Below, piece by piece: positions 9,028-17,286 of a DNA stretch of 64,000 nucleotides. The stretch covers positions 124,001 to 188,000 of the forward strand of contig NZ_JAKMCS010000001.1 in assembly GCF_022662195.1 (NCBI RefSeq), in the 5' to 3' direction. The translations under genes were made by a program, and so were the position numbers. This stretch comes from Aestuariivivens insulae. GTDB lineage: Bacteria > Bacteroidota > Bacteroidia > Flavobacteriales > Flavobacteriaceae. The notes under the pieces are model-generated. The model did no database searches. It was not told where the DNA came from and saw nothing but the letters and a program-made list of their open reading frames with translations. The first letter of the stretch is position 1. The number at the start of each line of letters is the position of its first letter.

Positions 9028-10857
9028 TTGAAATTTAAACTACACTATATCGTCCTATTTTTTGGTGTTGTTATACATGCCCAAATAGAACAAAATATAC
9101 AAAGGGTTGATTCTATTCGTGGCCATATAATAAATAGCGAAGCTACCGATTCGGTTTTTATAGCCAAAGAATATTATAAAATTGGAGAGCTGTATCGAAA
9201 ATCTTTATTAAGTGATACGGCCTACTATTATTATCAAATAGCCGAAAAGGTATTTAGAACAAATAATTATAGGTTAGAAACTGCTCAAACACTTTATGGT
9301 ATAGCTGTTTGCCAAAGGAATAACAAGGATTTTACGGGAAGTGAGGTGACTTCTATAGAATCCCTAACCTTTTTGGGTGAATTAGAAGAAAGTATCGAAG
9401 TTAATAAGTATAAAGCCTATAACTATAATAATTTGGGAGCTGTTTTTAATGAGCTTGGGCAGTTTGAAGAATCCGTAATGTATTATAATAGGTCTCTTGA
9501 ACTTAAAAAAAGTTTGAATGGCAATTTTGAAGGAAGTATTGCTACAACTGAAAATAATTTGGGTTATACCTATAAACAATTTGGGAAATATGAATTGGCT
9601 AAAGCACAATTTGAAAAAATTTTGAAAAACAAAGAGTTAATAGATGATTACTCTTCCATACATCTATTGGCATTAGGTAATTATGCCCATACATTATTTC
9701 TTTTAAAAGAGTTTGAACAATTGCCAGAGCTCTACCTAAAAGCATTAAAAATTTGCGATAGTACAAACCAGGAATACCATTCCATTATTATTCACCAACA
9801 TTTAGCAGAGTATTATAGCTATAAAAACCAAAGAGATTCGGCATTATATTATGCCTACAAGGCCAAGGACATTTCAGAAAAATATAATAATGATGACCTG
9901 CTAAAGTCATTATTAATTCTTTCAAAAATAGAGGAGAAGGATAAAGCCATTACATTTTTAAAAGAGTATGTTAAGCTTAATGATAGTATTCAAAAAACAG
10001 AACGTGCCATTCGCGATAAATTTGCTAGAATACGCTTCGATACACAACGTGTAGAACAAGATAATATCCGTATCGCTAGAGAGCGTATGTGGCTTATAGT
10101 GCTCTCCATTGGATTGGCAGTAGGGCTACTTTTAGTATATATAATTATAACACAACGTAACAAGAACAAGGAATTAAAGTTTATCCAACAGCAACAAGAG
10201 GCCAATGAAGAAATCTACAACCTTATGTTATCCCAAAACGAAAGTATTGAAGAGGCCAGGGTGATGGAAAAAAAGCGCATATCCCAAGAATTGCACGATG
10301 GGGTTTTGGGAAGGCTATTTGGTACGAGGTTAAGCTTGGATAGTTTAAATATGGCCACAAGTATTGAGGCCATAAAAAACAGGGGTCAGTATATAGAGGC
10401 ACTTAAGACTATAGAGGAAGATATTAGAAAAGTATCCCACGAGTTGAATACCGATTTTGTGTCTGGTAGCGGATTTATTGATATCTTAAAAACTTTGGTA
10501 GAGACACAGTCTTTGGCCTATAAATTAACCTGTAAATTAGATTACGATGAAGTTATAAATTGGGATGCTGTACCCAATAAAAAGAAAATACATATGTATA
10601 GAATTGTGCAGGAAACATTGCACAACATATATAAACATGCCAATGCTAAAAATGTATATATTAGTTTTAAATTAAAAAATAATGTAATTTGCCTAACCGT
10701 AAAAGACGATGGTTCTGGTTTTGATGTTAATAAAGCCAAATCTGGAATAGGCCTAAAGAATATGACATCCAGAATTAATGAGATTGAAGGAAAAATAAAT
10801 ATTGAATCGGAACCAGGAAAAGGTACCAGAGTAAGCTTAGAAGTCCCCATACCTTAG
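9028..10857 (+). CDS. TPR-containing sensor histidine kinase (HisKA_3 / NarL-system type)
   Basis: Membrane sensor kinase of 609 residues. It has an N-terminal signal (ending about residue 19, VVIHAQ), a periplasmic block of tetratricopeptide repeats (about 30-330; YNNLGAVFNELGQFEESVMYYNRSL is one repeat, given here only as its position near residues 132-155), a transmembrane helix near 350-370, and a HisKA_3 domain with phospho-acceptor His423 in ISQELHDGVLG. The C-terminal HATPase domain carries an N-box (VQETLHNIYKHA), DDGSGF and GIGLKNM. The start is TTG at 9028: no in-frame ATG gives the signal peptide, and AAGGT lies 15 bp upstream. It is followed 8 bp later by its response regulator. 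Confidence 0.9.
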   Translation: MKFKLHYIVLFFGVVIHAQIEQNIQRVDSIRGHIINSEATDSVFIAKEYYKIGELYRKSLLSDTAYYYYQIAEKVFRTNNYRLETAQTLYGIAVCQRNNKDFTGSEVTSIESLTFLGELEESIEVNKYKAYNYNNLGAVFNELGQFEESVMYYNRSLELKKSLNGNFEGSIATTENNLGYTYKQFGKYELAKAQFEKILKNKELIDDYSSIHLLALGNYAHTLFLLKEFEQLPELYLKALKICDSTNQEYHSIIIHQHLAEYYSYKNQRDSALYYAYKAKDISEKYNNDDLLKSLLILSKIEEKDKAITFLKEYVKLNDSIQKTERAIRDKFARIRFDTQRVEQDNIRIARERMWLIVLSIGLAVGLLLVYIIITQRNKNKELKFIQQQQEANEEIYNLMLSQNESIEEARVMEKKRISQELHDGVLGRLFGTRLSLDSLNMATSIEAIKNRGQYIEALKTIEEDIRKVSHELNTDFVSGSGFIDILKTLVETQSLAYKLTCKLDYDEVINWDAVPNKKKIHMYRIVQETLHNIYKHANAKNVYISFKLKNNVICLTVKDDGSGFDVNKAKSGIGLKNMTSRINEIEGKINIESEPGKGTRVSLEVPIP

Positions 10858-10865
10858 CGATAATT

Positions 10866-11540
10866 ATGACCGAAAAAATAAAAATATTAATGATTGATGA
10901 CCATCCCATGATTATTGAAGGTTATCAAAACACATTACAGTTTACAAAAGCTGAACATCAAGAATTATTCATAGACATAGCCAATAATTGTGATGAAGCC
11001 GTTAGGTTTATGGATAAATCCGTAGCAAACAATACCCCATATAATGTCTTGTTTGTAGATATAAGTTTACCACCTTCTTCCGATGGAACCATGAGTTCTG
11101 GAGAGGATTTGGCCGAATATGCGCGCAAAATTTTACCCTTGGCCAAGATTATTATTTTAACCATGTTTAACGAATCCTTTAGGATCCATAATATTATAAA
11201 AACTATAAACCCTGAAGGCTTTCTTATTAAAAGCGACTTGACTTCCAGCGAACTGGCCAGTGCCTTTCAGGCGGTGCTATATAACCCGCCATTTTATAGT
11301 GGTACCGTAAACAGCCATATTAGAAAAACGATAACCAGCGATATTGTAATTGACGATAAAAACAGAAAGATACTGCACCTATTGTCGCAAGGGGTTAAAA
11401 CCAAAAATTTGGCATCGCATTTAGATATGTCTTTGAGTGCTGTAGAAAAAAGAAAAAAACATCTGAAGGAATTATTTTGCGTAGAAGATGGCGAGGATGA
11501 AACGCTTTTGGATGAAGCCAGAAAACAAGGATTTGTTTAA
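10866..11540 (+). CDS. LuxR/NarL-type response regulator
   Basis: Cytoplasmic response regulator of 224 residues, cognate to the preceding kinase (8-bp gap). The receiver domain (about 1-135) has the acidic pair in IDDHPMI, phospho-acceptor Asp65 in VLFVDISLPP, and the conserved Thr and Lys (ILTMFN; LIKSD). The C-terminal helix-turn-helix (about 165-215; ILHLLSQGVKTKNLASHLDM) is of GerE type but somewhat degenerate. Terminators follow at 11590 and 11713. Confidence 0.92.
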   Translation: MTEKIKILMIDDHPMIIEGYQNTLQFTKAEHQELFIDIANNCDEAVRFMDKSVANNTPYNVLFVDISLPPSSDGTMSSGEDLAEYARKILPLAKIIILTMFNESFRIHNIIKTINPEGFLIKSDLTSSELASAFQAVLYNPPFYSGTVNSHIRKTITSDIVIDDKNRKILHLLSQGVKTKNLASHLDMSLSAVEKRKKHLKELFCVEDGEDETLLDEARKQGFV

Positions 11541-11589
11541 AACTTTTTTTGGTCGCAAACCTAGACTACCACTATGTTTTACAGTTAAT

Positions 11590-11611
11590 CCGTAATAGGG
11601 TTACGGTTTTT
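11590..11611 (+). terminator. Terminator of the two-component operon
   Basis: CCGTAA (11590-11595) and TTACGG (11601-11606) form a 6-bp stem followed by TTTTT. Confidence 0.7.
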
Positions 11612-11712
11612 CCGTAATAAAAAGTTTAAAATTATGTTTAAGTTTGGAATATCAACACTACATTTTAATTAATCCCTCAAAATTTATTGTTGATAATAGC
11701 AATTTACATTAG

Positions 11713-11750
11713 CCCTGTGGAGGTGAGAGACCACAGGGTTCTTCTTTTTT
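11713..11750 (+). terminator. Second strong hairpin-terminator between the operon and the DUF456 gene
   Basis: Perfect 8-bp stem CCCTGTGG (11713-11720) and CCACAGGG (11731-11738), 10-nt loop, then TTCTTCTTTTTT. It lies about 100 bp beyond the first terminator, so it may end a separate short transcript starting near 11670 (inference), or act as a backup. Confidence 0.65.
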
Positions 11751-11775
11751 ATGTACTAAATCTACTTCTGTGATG

Positions 11776-12264
11776 CTATGCGAGTATTCCAATAAAGAGC
11801 CCCAAATAAATTACTGCTACGATAAACTTAATAAAGGTTGACGTTAAAAAGCCAATAAAGGAACCGAAAGCAGCTTTAAAAGCTATTTTGGAATCGTTTT
11901 TATTGATGAGTTCGCCTATTAATGCCCCAATAAAAGGGCCAATTATAATACCACCCGGAATAGGGGACAATAGTCCAATAATTAGCCCAATGGTGGTCCC
12001 TAGCATACCCCACCTACTACCACCAAAACGTTTGGTGCCCATAGCAGGAATGATATAGTCCAATACCCAAATGAGAATGGCAATCAATAAGGTTATAATC
12101 AAGAATGGTTTGTCCATTTTAACGATATCCGTAAAATGAACAATAAGCAAGCCCAACCAACTGGTAAGTGGCCCGGGAAGAATGGGTAAAACACTTCCTA
12201 TAATACCAAGAACCATAAATAAAGAAGCAACTGTAACTAAAATAATATCCATTGATAAACTCAA
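11776..12264 (-). CDS. DUF456 family small integral membrane protein
   Basis: Membrane protein of 162 residues with four or five hydrophobic helices (about 5-30, 50-70, 82-105, 112-130, 135-160). The repeated glycine-rich segments (GIIGSVLPILPGPLTSWLG; GGIIIGPFIGALIGELI) are typical of DUF456. Function unknown; it is a single gene, divergent from the BlaI operon. Confidence 0.85.
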   Translation of the reverse strand: MSLSMDIILVTVASLFMVLGIIGSVLPILPGPLTSWLGLLIVHFTDIVKMDKPFLIITLLIAILIWVLDYIIPAMGTKRFGGSRWGMLGTTIGLIIGLLSPIPGGIIIGPFIGALIGELINKNDSKIAFKAAFGSFIGFLTSTFIKFIVAVIYLGLFIGILA

Positions 12265-12312
12265 ATTTTACAATAGGTAAGACGCATTCTCAAGTTAAAT
12301 GTTACATTTTTA

Positions 12313-12373
12313 AACTAAAAAATTAGTTCAAACTAATATTTTAGTTATATTTGATGAACTAATTTTTTAGTTC
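12313..12373 (+). promoter_or_regulatory. Promoter with three BlaI-type operator copies
   Basis: Three related palindromes sit in 61 bp: AACTAAAAAATTAGTT (12313-12328), AACTAATATTTTAGTT (12331-12346) and AACTAATTTTTTAGTT (12357-12372 region). A TATATTTG element (12346-12353) matches the -7 promoter consensus and lies between the second and third copies. A repressor bound there would occlude polymerase, which fits autoregulation by the BlaI-type protein starting at 12395. Confidence 0.8.
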
Positions 12374-12394
12374 AATGTTTTAAAAGTTATAAAA

Positions 12395-12754
12395 ATGAAA
12401 CAACTTACCAAGGCAGAAGAGGAGATTATGCAAATATTATGGCAGTTGGAAAAAGCTAATGTTAAAGCCATAATAAAACATTTTCCAGACCCTAAACCAG
12501 CATATAATACGGTGTCTACCATTGTGAGAATATTAGAGAGTAAAGGTTTTGTAGATTATGAAAAGGAAGGGAAAGGACATGTCTATTTTCCACTTGTAAA
12601 ACAACAGGATTATAGTAACCAATCCTTAAACAAGTTGGTGGATAACTATTTTCAAGGTTCTTTTAAAAGTATGGTGTCCTTTTTTGTGAAGAAAAATGAT
12701 ATTAGCCTAAAAGAATTGGAATCGATTTTAAAAGACATCAACAAAAAAGACTAA
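12395..12754 (+). CDS. BlaI/MecI/CopY-family winged-helix repressor
   Basis: Small dimeric repressor of 119 residues, standard for the family. It starts KQLTKAEEEIMQILWQLEKA, followed by the recognition region (PAYNTVSTIVRILESKGFV) and a C-terminal dimerization helix. Three palindromic operators overlap its own promoter. It is followed after 2 bp by an M56-family membrane protein, the usual sensor partner that relieves BlaI repression, normally by proteolysis. Confidence 0.93.
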   Translation: MKQLTKAEEEIMQILWQLEKANVKAIIKHFPDPKPAYNTVSTIVRILESKGFVDYEKEGKGHVYFPLVKQQDYSNQSLNKLVDNYFQGSFKSMVSFFVKKNDISLKELESILKDINKKD

Positions 12755-12756
12755 TT

Positions 12757-14370
12757 ATGATACATTATATTATTGAAACTATCGCCTTTCAGTTGTTTTT
12801 CTTATTGATTTATGATCTTTTTTTAAAAGGAGAGACCTTTTTTAATTGGAATCGGTTTTATCTTATTATTACGGCTGTATTGTCCATAGTATTGCCATTT
12901 ATAAAGTTGGAAAGCTTAAAAAAGGTAGTGCCACCTGAGTATGCCTATTCATTGCCCGAAGTTATTTTAGGACAATCTCCCATAAGTACAGGTAATCCAA
13001 ATTTATTGGATGCTGTGGTAATTCAAGGTAGTGAATCCATGTCCTACTGGGGAATTATATGTTATATGGGCATGGGCTTAGCAACATTCATCTTTCTTGT
13101 AAAAGTATTTAGGATACTACTATTAATCCTGAAAAATTCCAAAGTCAATTTTGGTAGGTTGACTTTAGTTAAGCTGTTAAATAGCAATGCCGCTTTTTCC
13201 TTTTTTAAATATGTGTTTTTAGGTGAATTGCTAAAGGAAGAAGAAAAGCAATCCATTTTGAAGCATGAGGTGGTTCATGTTAAACAGATGCACAGCTTAG
13301 ATTTATTGCTTTTTGAATTATTTCGTATTGCCTTTTGGTTTAATCCGTTAATATACATGTACCAAAACAGAATTACCGCACTGCATGAATTTATAGCCGA
13401 TGCCGAAGCGGTGAAACACGAAAGCAAATCGAAATATTACCAAAACCTATTGGCCCAAGTTTTTGAAACCCAAAAGATATCATTCATCAATCCATTTTTT
13501 AAACAATCATTAATCAAAAAACGAATCGTTATGTTACAAAAATCAAAATCCAAACAAATCAATCTTTTAAAGTATGTTTTATTAGTTCCAATGGTGTTTG
13601 CCATGGTACTATATACATCATGCGAAAAACAAAGTGAACGTACTCTCAATGAAGAAGCTAACTTAAGTCAATTTAGTTATTCATTAAAAAAAGGAGAAAA
13701 ACTAGAAGGAGCGAAGCAGATAATACATGAGAAATATGAAGCCTTTCTTAAGGCTAATAATAACGACTATGTGAGTTGGACACATATGGATAGCAAAAAT
13801 AATGTAGTGAATTATAGTGTCCACCCAGTTAGTGAAAAAGTGCCTGAAGGTTTTTCGAAAAGCGAATTAAGTTTTCCAGATGGGTCATCGTATATGGCCT
13901 ATTTTAATTGGGGTACTCCACCATCACCTCCAAGAGAGCTTACTGAAGCGGAAAAAAAGGAAAGAGAAGAAGAACTTTTAAAGTTAAAAGAGAAATATAA
14001 AGATTCATTAGAGGTTCCTTTAGTTATGATTGATGAAGTTCCATTATTTCCAGGCGGGGAATATCTGGAGTCTAATCAAGAACGTAAGAGTTACTTATCA
14101 AGGAAGATTGCTGAATTTGTAAACAAAAACTTCAATACAGACTTGGCAGATTCATTAGGTTTAGAGGGAAGACAACGAATCAATGTTATTTTTAAAATAG
14201 ATACTCAGGGACGTATTATAGATGTTAGATCAAGAGCACCACACAAGGTTTTAGAAGATGAAGCCATTAGGGTTATCAAAGCATTGCCCAATATGATTCC
14301 AGGAGAAAATAATGGCAAAAAAGTAACGGTACCCTATTCATTACCCATAATCTTCCAAGTACAAGATTAG
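12757..14370 (+). CDS. BlaR1/M56-family membrane metalloprotease with C-terminal TonB domain
   Basis: Inner-membrane protein of 537 residues. N-terminal transmembrane helices (about 5-22, 34-52, 98-125) surround the M56 gluzincin motif H170-E-V-V-H174, with a downstream glutamate in HEFIADAEAV. A further helix (about 270-290) ends near a Cys, then a periplasmic part of about 230 residues closes with a TonB C-terminal fold (about 465-537; RINVIFKIDTQGRI). In place of the penicillin-binding sensor of BlaR1 it has this TonB-like domain, an arrangement common in Bacteroidota. It presumably cleaves or releases the BlaI repressor on an envelope signal. It is tightly linked to the genes on both sides. 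Confidence 0.9.
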   Translation: MIHYIIETIAFQLFFLLIYDLFLKGETFFNWNRFYLIITAVLSIVLPFIKLESLKKVVPPEYAYSLPEVILGQSPISTGNPNLLDAVVIQGSESMSYWGIICYMGMGLATFIFLVKVFRILLLILKNSKVNFGRLTLVKLLNSNAAFSFFKYVFLGELLKEEEKQSILKHEVVHVKQMHSLDLLLFELFRIAFWFNPLIYMYQNRITALHEFIADAEAVKHESKSKYYQNLLAQVFETQKISFINPFFKQSLIKKRIVMLQKSKSKQINLLKYVLLVPMVFAMVLYTSCEKQSERTLNEEANLSQFSYSLKKGEKLEGAKQIIHEKYEAFLKANNNDYVSWTHMDSKNNVVNYSVHPVSEKVPEGFSKSELSFPDGSSYMAYFNWGTPPSPPRELTEAEKKEREEELLKLKEKYKDSLEVPLVMIDEVPLFPGGEYLESNQERKSYLSRKIAEFVNKNFNTDLADSLGLEGRQRINVIFKIDTQGRIIDVRSRAPHKVLEDEAIRVIKALPNMIPGENNGKKVTVPYSLPIIFQVQD

Positions 14371-14372
14371 AT

Positions 14373-15506
14373 ATGTATAGACTAACGCTTTTAGTTATAG
14401 TACTACTGCAATTTAAAACCGAAGCCCAAACTTCGGTTTTAAACATTGCAGATAGTTTATTTGTACATGGTAATTACTCCAAAGCTATAGAACACTATAA
14501 GTTATGTGAAAATCAACAGGAAGTATATAGTAAACTGGCAAAGGCCTATATCGCTATTGGTAATTACGACGAAGCCCTAAACCAATACGAAATAGGTGTA
14601 AGGTTAGATTCCAACAATGCACTACAAAAGTATGAATATGCCAAATTACTTTCTAAAACCAAGAATTATCAAGCATCTTCCAAATTGTTTGAAGCATTAA
14701 TACAGTTAGATTCCCTAAATCCAAATTATTATTATGAGCTTGGCTTAGTTAAGGAACAAACTAGAGATTCCACAACGCAATATTATTTTAATAAAACCTT
14801 TCAGCTAGATAAAACACATCAAAAAGCCATATTTAAAATAGCAAAATACCATCTTGTTAAAAGAGCCCATGATACGGTAAACTATTTTGTTGATATAGGG
14901 TTGAAATCGTATGCCAATAATAAAGAATTAATTAGTATAAAGGCACAAAATTATTACTGGCAAGAGTATTACGACAAAGCGATACCTTGGTTTGAAAAAC
15001 TCCTCGATTTAAATGAAGCATCACAATTTATATATGAAAAATTAAGCTTTTGTTATGCTTCCATTTATGAGTATGAAAAAGCTATCAAGTTTCAGGAGTT
15101 GGCATTAAGGTACGACCCACAAAATGCAACAAACCTCTATATCCTTGGAAAACTATATGAAAAACTTCAAGAATACGATAAGGCTGAAACCTATATTAAA
15201 GAAGCTTTGGCCATTTTGGATAAACCGTTAGATGCAGAGTACATGCAATTGGGAATTGTACTTAATTGGCAAAAAAAATATAAAGAAGCCATAGAAGTTT
15301 ATCAAAAAGCCTTAAAAGAAAACCCAAACAACGAGCGCGTGCACTTTTTTTTGGTACACACAAAGGATGCATATTATGAAGATATTGACACGAGAATAAA
15401 TCTGTATGAAAGCTTCAAAGAGAAGTTTCCAAAGAGTTTTTATTTAAACCAAGTTAACTATAGGTTAAATGAATTAAAAAAGGAAAAATTTGAAAAAGCT
15501 AATTAA
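14373..15506 (+). CDS. Tetratricopeptide-repeat protein, third gene of the BlaI operon
   Basis: Exported protein of 377 residues with a signal peptide (about 1-18) and about nine TPR units covering the rest (for example YDEALNQYEIGVRLDSNNAL, EYDKAETYIKEALAILDKP, KYKEAIEVYQKALKENPNN). It starts 2 bp after the M56-TonB gene and so is co-transcribed. TPR proteins often accompany M56-TonB genes in Bacteroidota; they likely scaffold a periplasmic complex. No catalytic domain is seen. Confidence 0.88.
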   Translation: MYRLTLLVIVLLQFKTEAQTSVLNIADSLFVHGNYSKAIEHYKLCENQQEVYSKLAKAYIAIGNYDEALNQYEIGVRLDSNNALQKYEYAKLLSKTKNYQASSKLFEALIQLDSLNPNYYYELGLVKEQTRDSTTQYYFNKTFQLDKTHQKAIFKIAKYHLVKRAHDTVNYFVDIGLKSYANNKELISIKAQNYYWQEYYDKAIPWFEKLLDLNEASQFIYEKLSFCYASIYEYEKAIKFQELALRYDPQNATNLYILGKLYEKLQEYDKAETYIKEALAILDKPLDAEYMQLGIVLNWQKKYKEAIEVYQKALKENPNNERVHFFLVHTKDAYYEDIDTRINLYESFKEKFPKSFYLNQVNYRLNELKKEKFEKAN

Positions 15507-15579
15507 TTAGGATACATAATTCGGATTAAAAACCAAAAAATCGTATTTTTCGGGTATATATTAATCCATGAAACCGTTA

Positions 15580-15665
15580 TGTTTAAAATAACCATTAAGA
15601 TTTAAACGAATAGTTATTTTAAACAGATAAGGTTACATGCTCGCACTGAGCATAGTCGAAGTGTG
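15580..15665. repeat. Hairpin and short flavobacterial repeat after the TPR gene
   Basis: An AT-rich hairpin (arms TGTTTAAAATAAC... 15580-15596 and ...GTTATTTTAAACA ending 15625, one mismatch) may terminate the BlaI operon. It is followed by GCACTGAGCATAGTCGAAGT (about 15645-15664), a member of the CGCAGTCGAG-type repeat also found at 53200 and inside hemW. Confidence 0.5.
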
Positions 15666-15694
15666 ACCACTTAAAAATCAATAATGGTGACCAC

Positions 15695-16171
15695 ATGAAT
15701 AAATTCTGTGTGTTTTTGATAGGGCTTGCACTGTTTTCGTGTGAGTATTTTAACGTGAAAAAAACATCACCGGAAGCTATCTTACAGGAAGAGTTAAAAA
15801 CTTTTAATTGGGAAGAGGTCGATACCTACCCCAGCTTTAAAGTTTGTGATGCTTCCTTGCCTAAGCAAGCCCAAAAACAATGCTTCGAGCGCGTTTTAAG
15901 GGAGCATATTATGGCTAATTTACAAAAGGAAATTATTGTGGTAACCCAAGACATTAACGATACTTTGAGCCTTGAATTCAAAGTATCTGAACATGGAGAG
16001 GTAACACTTCAAGACATCGAAATGGATTCCATTACCTTAAGTGAAATTCCAAATATTAAAGCCTTACTCTATAAAAGTTTAGATTCCCTACCAAAAGTTT
16101 TTCCTGCAATAAAACGAAACCAGAATGTTAAAACGGAGTTTAAGCTGCCTATTATTATTCATGTGAACTAG
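15695..16171 (+). CDS. Small lipoprotein, uncharacterised
   Basis: Protein of 158 residues with a lipoprotein signal ending LFSC (lipid Cys16). The mature part contains FKVSEHGEVTLQDIEMDS followed by a predicted helix, a pattern reminiscent of the TonB C-terminal-like fold at the end of the nearby M56 protein, though too weak to assign. It follows the BlaI operon by 188 bp that contain a hairpin, so it is probably separate. Confidence 0.75.
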   Translation: MNKFCVFLIGLALFSCEYFNVKKTSPEAILQEELKTFNWEEVDTYPSFKVCDASLPKQAQKQCFERVLREHIMANLQKEIIVVTQDINDTLSLEFKVSEHGEVTLQDIEMDSITLSEIPNIKALLYKSLDSLPKVFPAIKRNQNVKTEFKLPIIIHVN

Positions 16172-16173
16172 AG

Positions 16174-17043
16174 CTATAAACTAAACTTATAACCAACCAA
16201 AAAATTTATTGGAAAATGCCCTTTATTTTTTGCGAGTACAGCAATAATTTCATTATAAATTAAGGTAATGTAACTGGTGTCCGATATCTTAATGTCGCTA
16301 CCCAACCCAAAAATAAAGGGTATCCTAAAAGCATGGTTTTTCTCAGTTATTTCTTTGGTGCCTACCAATGTTGTTTCCTTAGAAAAAGTAAAGGTTGCCA
16401 GTTGCAGGTTTATATAAATATTGGAGCTGGGTGGATTAATAAACCGAAAGCGATACCCCAAAGCCAATATGGTTGAAGTGTATTTAAAATCGTTACTTTT
16501 TAGGGTGCGCTCAACACTTAAAAACCCAGATTGCCAAGGGCGTTCTTTTTTTTCTAAAAGCTCCAGTTCTGCACCAAAATAGCTGGTTGTTCTATTGTTG
16601 TAATTCTCTACCAGCGGATGGTTGGTAAGGCCTACAAAACCTCCAAGCCTGATTTGGGTTTCTACCTTTTCGTTGGTATAAGCATAGCGTCTGTTTCCTT
16701 TTTTATTGTAAGCCTTAATGAATTGTTTTAAGCTATATTTACCAAAGGCAACTAATTCAGTAGACATGTTGGAGCCTTTAGTCAACTCCTGTAAAGTGTA
16801 CCTAAACTCGTTAAAATAGGTGCCGTCAATATCTTTTGTATTGATAAGCTCATGGATGTTGTCATTAGTGTCTTTAACAAAAAACCGATAACCTTTGTAT
16901 AATTTTAAGGTCAATAAATCTAAATCGCCTTCAACCTCTATGTCCAAAAATAAAGTTTCGCCGTTAACGGTATAGTTTTGTTGGGCAATTACCTGTAGGG
17001 AGGATATTAAAAAAAAGGTAAGTAAGAGACACCGCTTTTTCAT
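16174..17043 (-). CDS. Secreted outer-membrane-like protein, uncharacterised
   Basis: Protein of 289 residues from ATG at 17043, which gives a good signal peptide (MKKRCLLLTFFLISSLQVIA, then QQ). A longer reading to 17121 runs into a palindromic repeat and lacks a signal, so I reject it. The C-terminal half alternates hydrophobic and polar residues and ends FLVGYKFSL with an aromatic near the terminus, which suggests an outer-membrane beta-barrel. No family recognised. It converges on the small lipoprotein gene. Confidence 0.75.
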   Translation of the reverse strand: MKKRCLLLTFFLISSLQVIAQQNYTVNGETLFLDIEVEGDLDLLTLKLYKGYRFFVKDTNDNIHELINTKDIDGTYFNEFRYTLQELTKGSNMSTELVAFGKYSLKQFIKAYNKKGNRRYAYTNEKVETQIRLGGFVGLTNHPLVENYNNRTTSYFGAELELLEKKERPWQSGFLSVERTLKSNDFKYTSTILALGYRFRFINPPSSNIYINLQLATFTFSKETTLVGTKEITEKNHAFRIPFIFGLGSDIKISDTSYITLIYNEIIAVLAKNKGHFPINFLVGYKFSL

Positions 17044-17078
17044 TTTGTAGGGCCGTTGAACTTCATTGAAATAATTTG

Positions 17079-17250
17079 TTGTGCATTTTGACAAAATTCT
17101 GTCAATTCGAGTGAATTTCACGATTAAAATGAGTGAAATTTGTATCGAGAATAGGAATTTTAGTCTTTAAAATTGTTCTCGATACAATTTTTCGTTCCTC
17201 AAAATCACTCGAATTGACATATTATTACTGTTTTAATTCAAAATGCACAA
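17079..17250. repeat. Dispersed palindromic repeat, copy 2
   Basis: Outer arms GTTGTGCATTTTGA (from 17079) and TTCAAAATGCACAAC (ending about 17250) enclose TGTCAATTCGAGTGA (17100) and TCACTCGAATTGACA (ending 17219), with inner GTATCGAGAA and TTCTCGATAC arms. Same layout as copy 1. It fills the intergenic space between the OMP-like gene and the glycosyltransferase gene. Confidence 0.85.
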
Positions 17251-17286
17251 CAGATTAAAAATAATAAAAATAAACGAGAACAGTTA

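Noticed and set aside
15695-16171. Small lipoprotein as fourth gene of the BlaI operon
   Set aside because: A 188-bp gap with a hairpin and a repeat separates it, so co-transcription is not supported by the sequence.
17044-17121. N-terminal extension of the OMP-like gene
   Set aside because: The extra 26 codons run into palindromic repeat copy 2 and remove the signal peptide from the N-terminus; the start at 17043 fits better.
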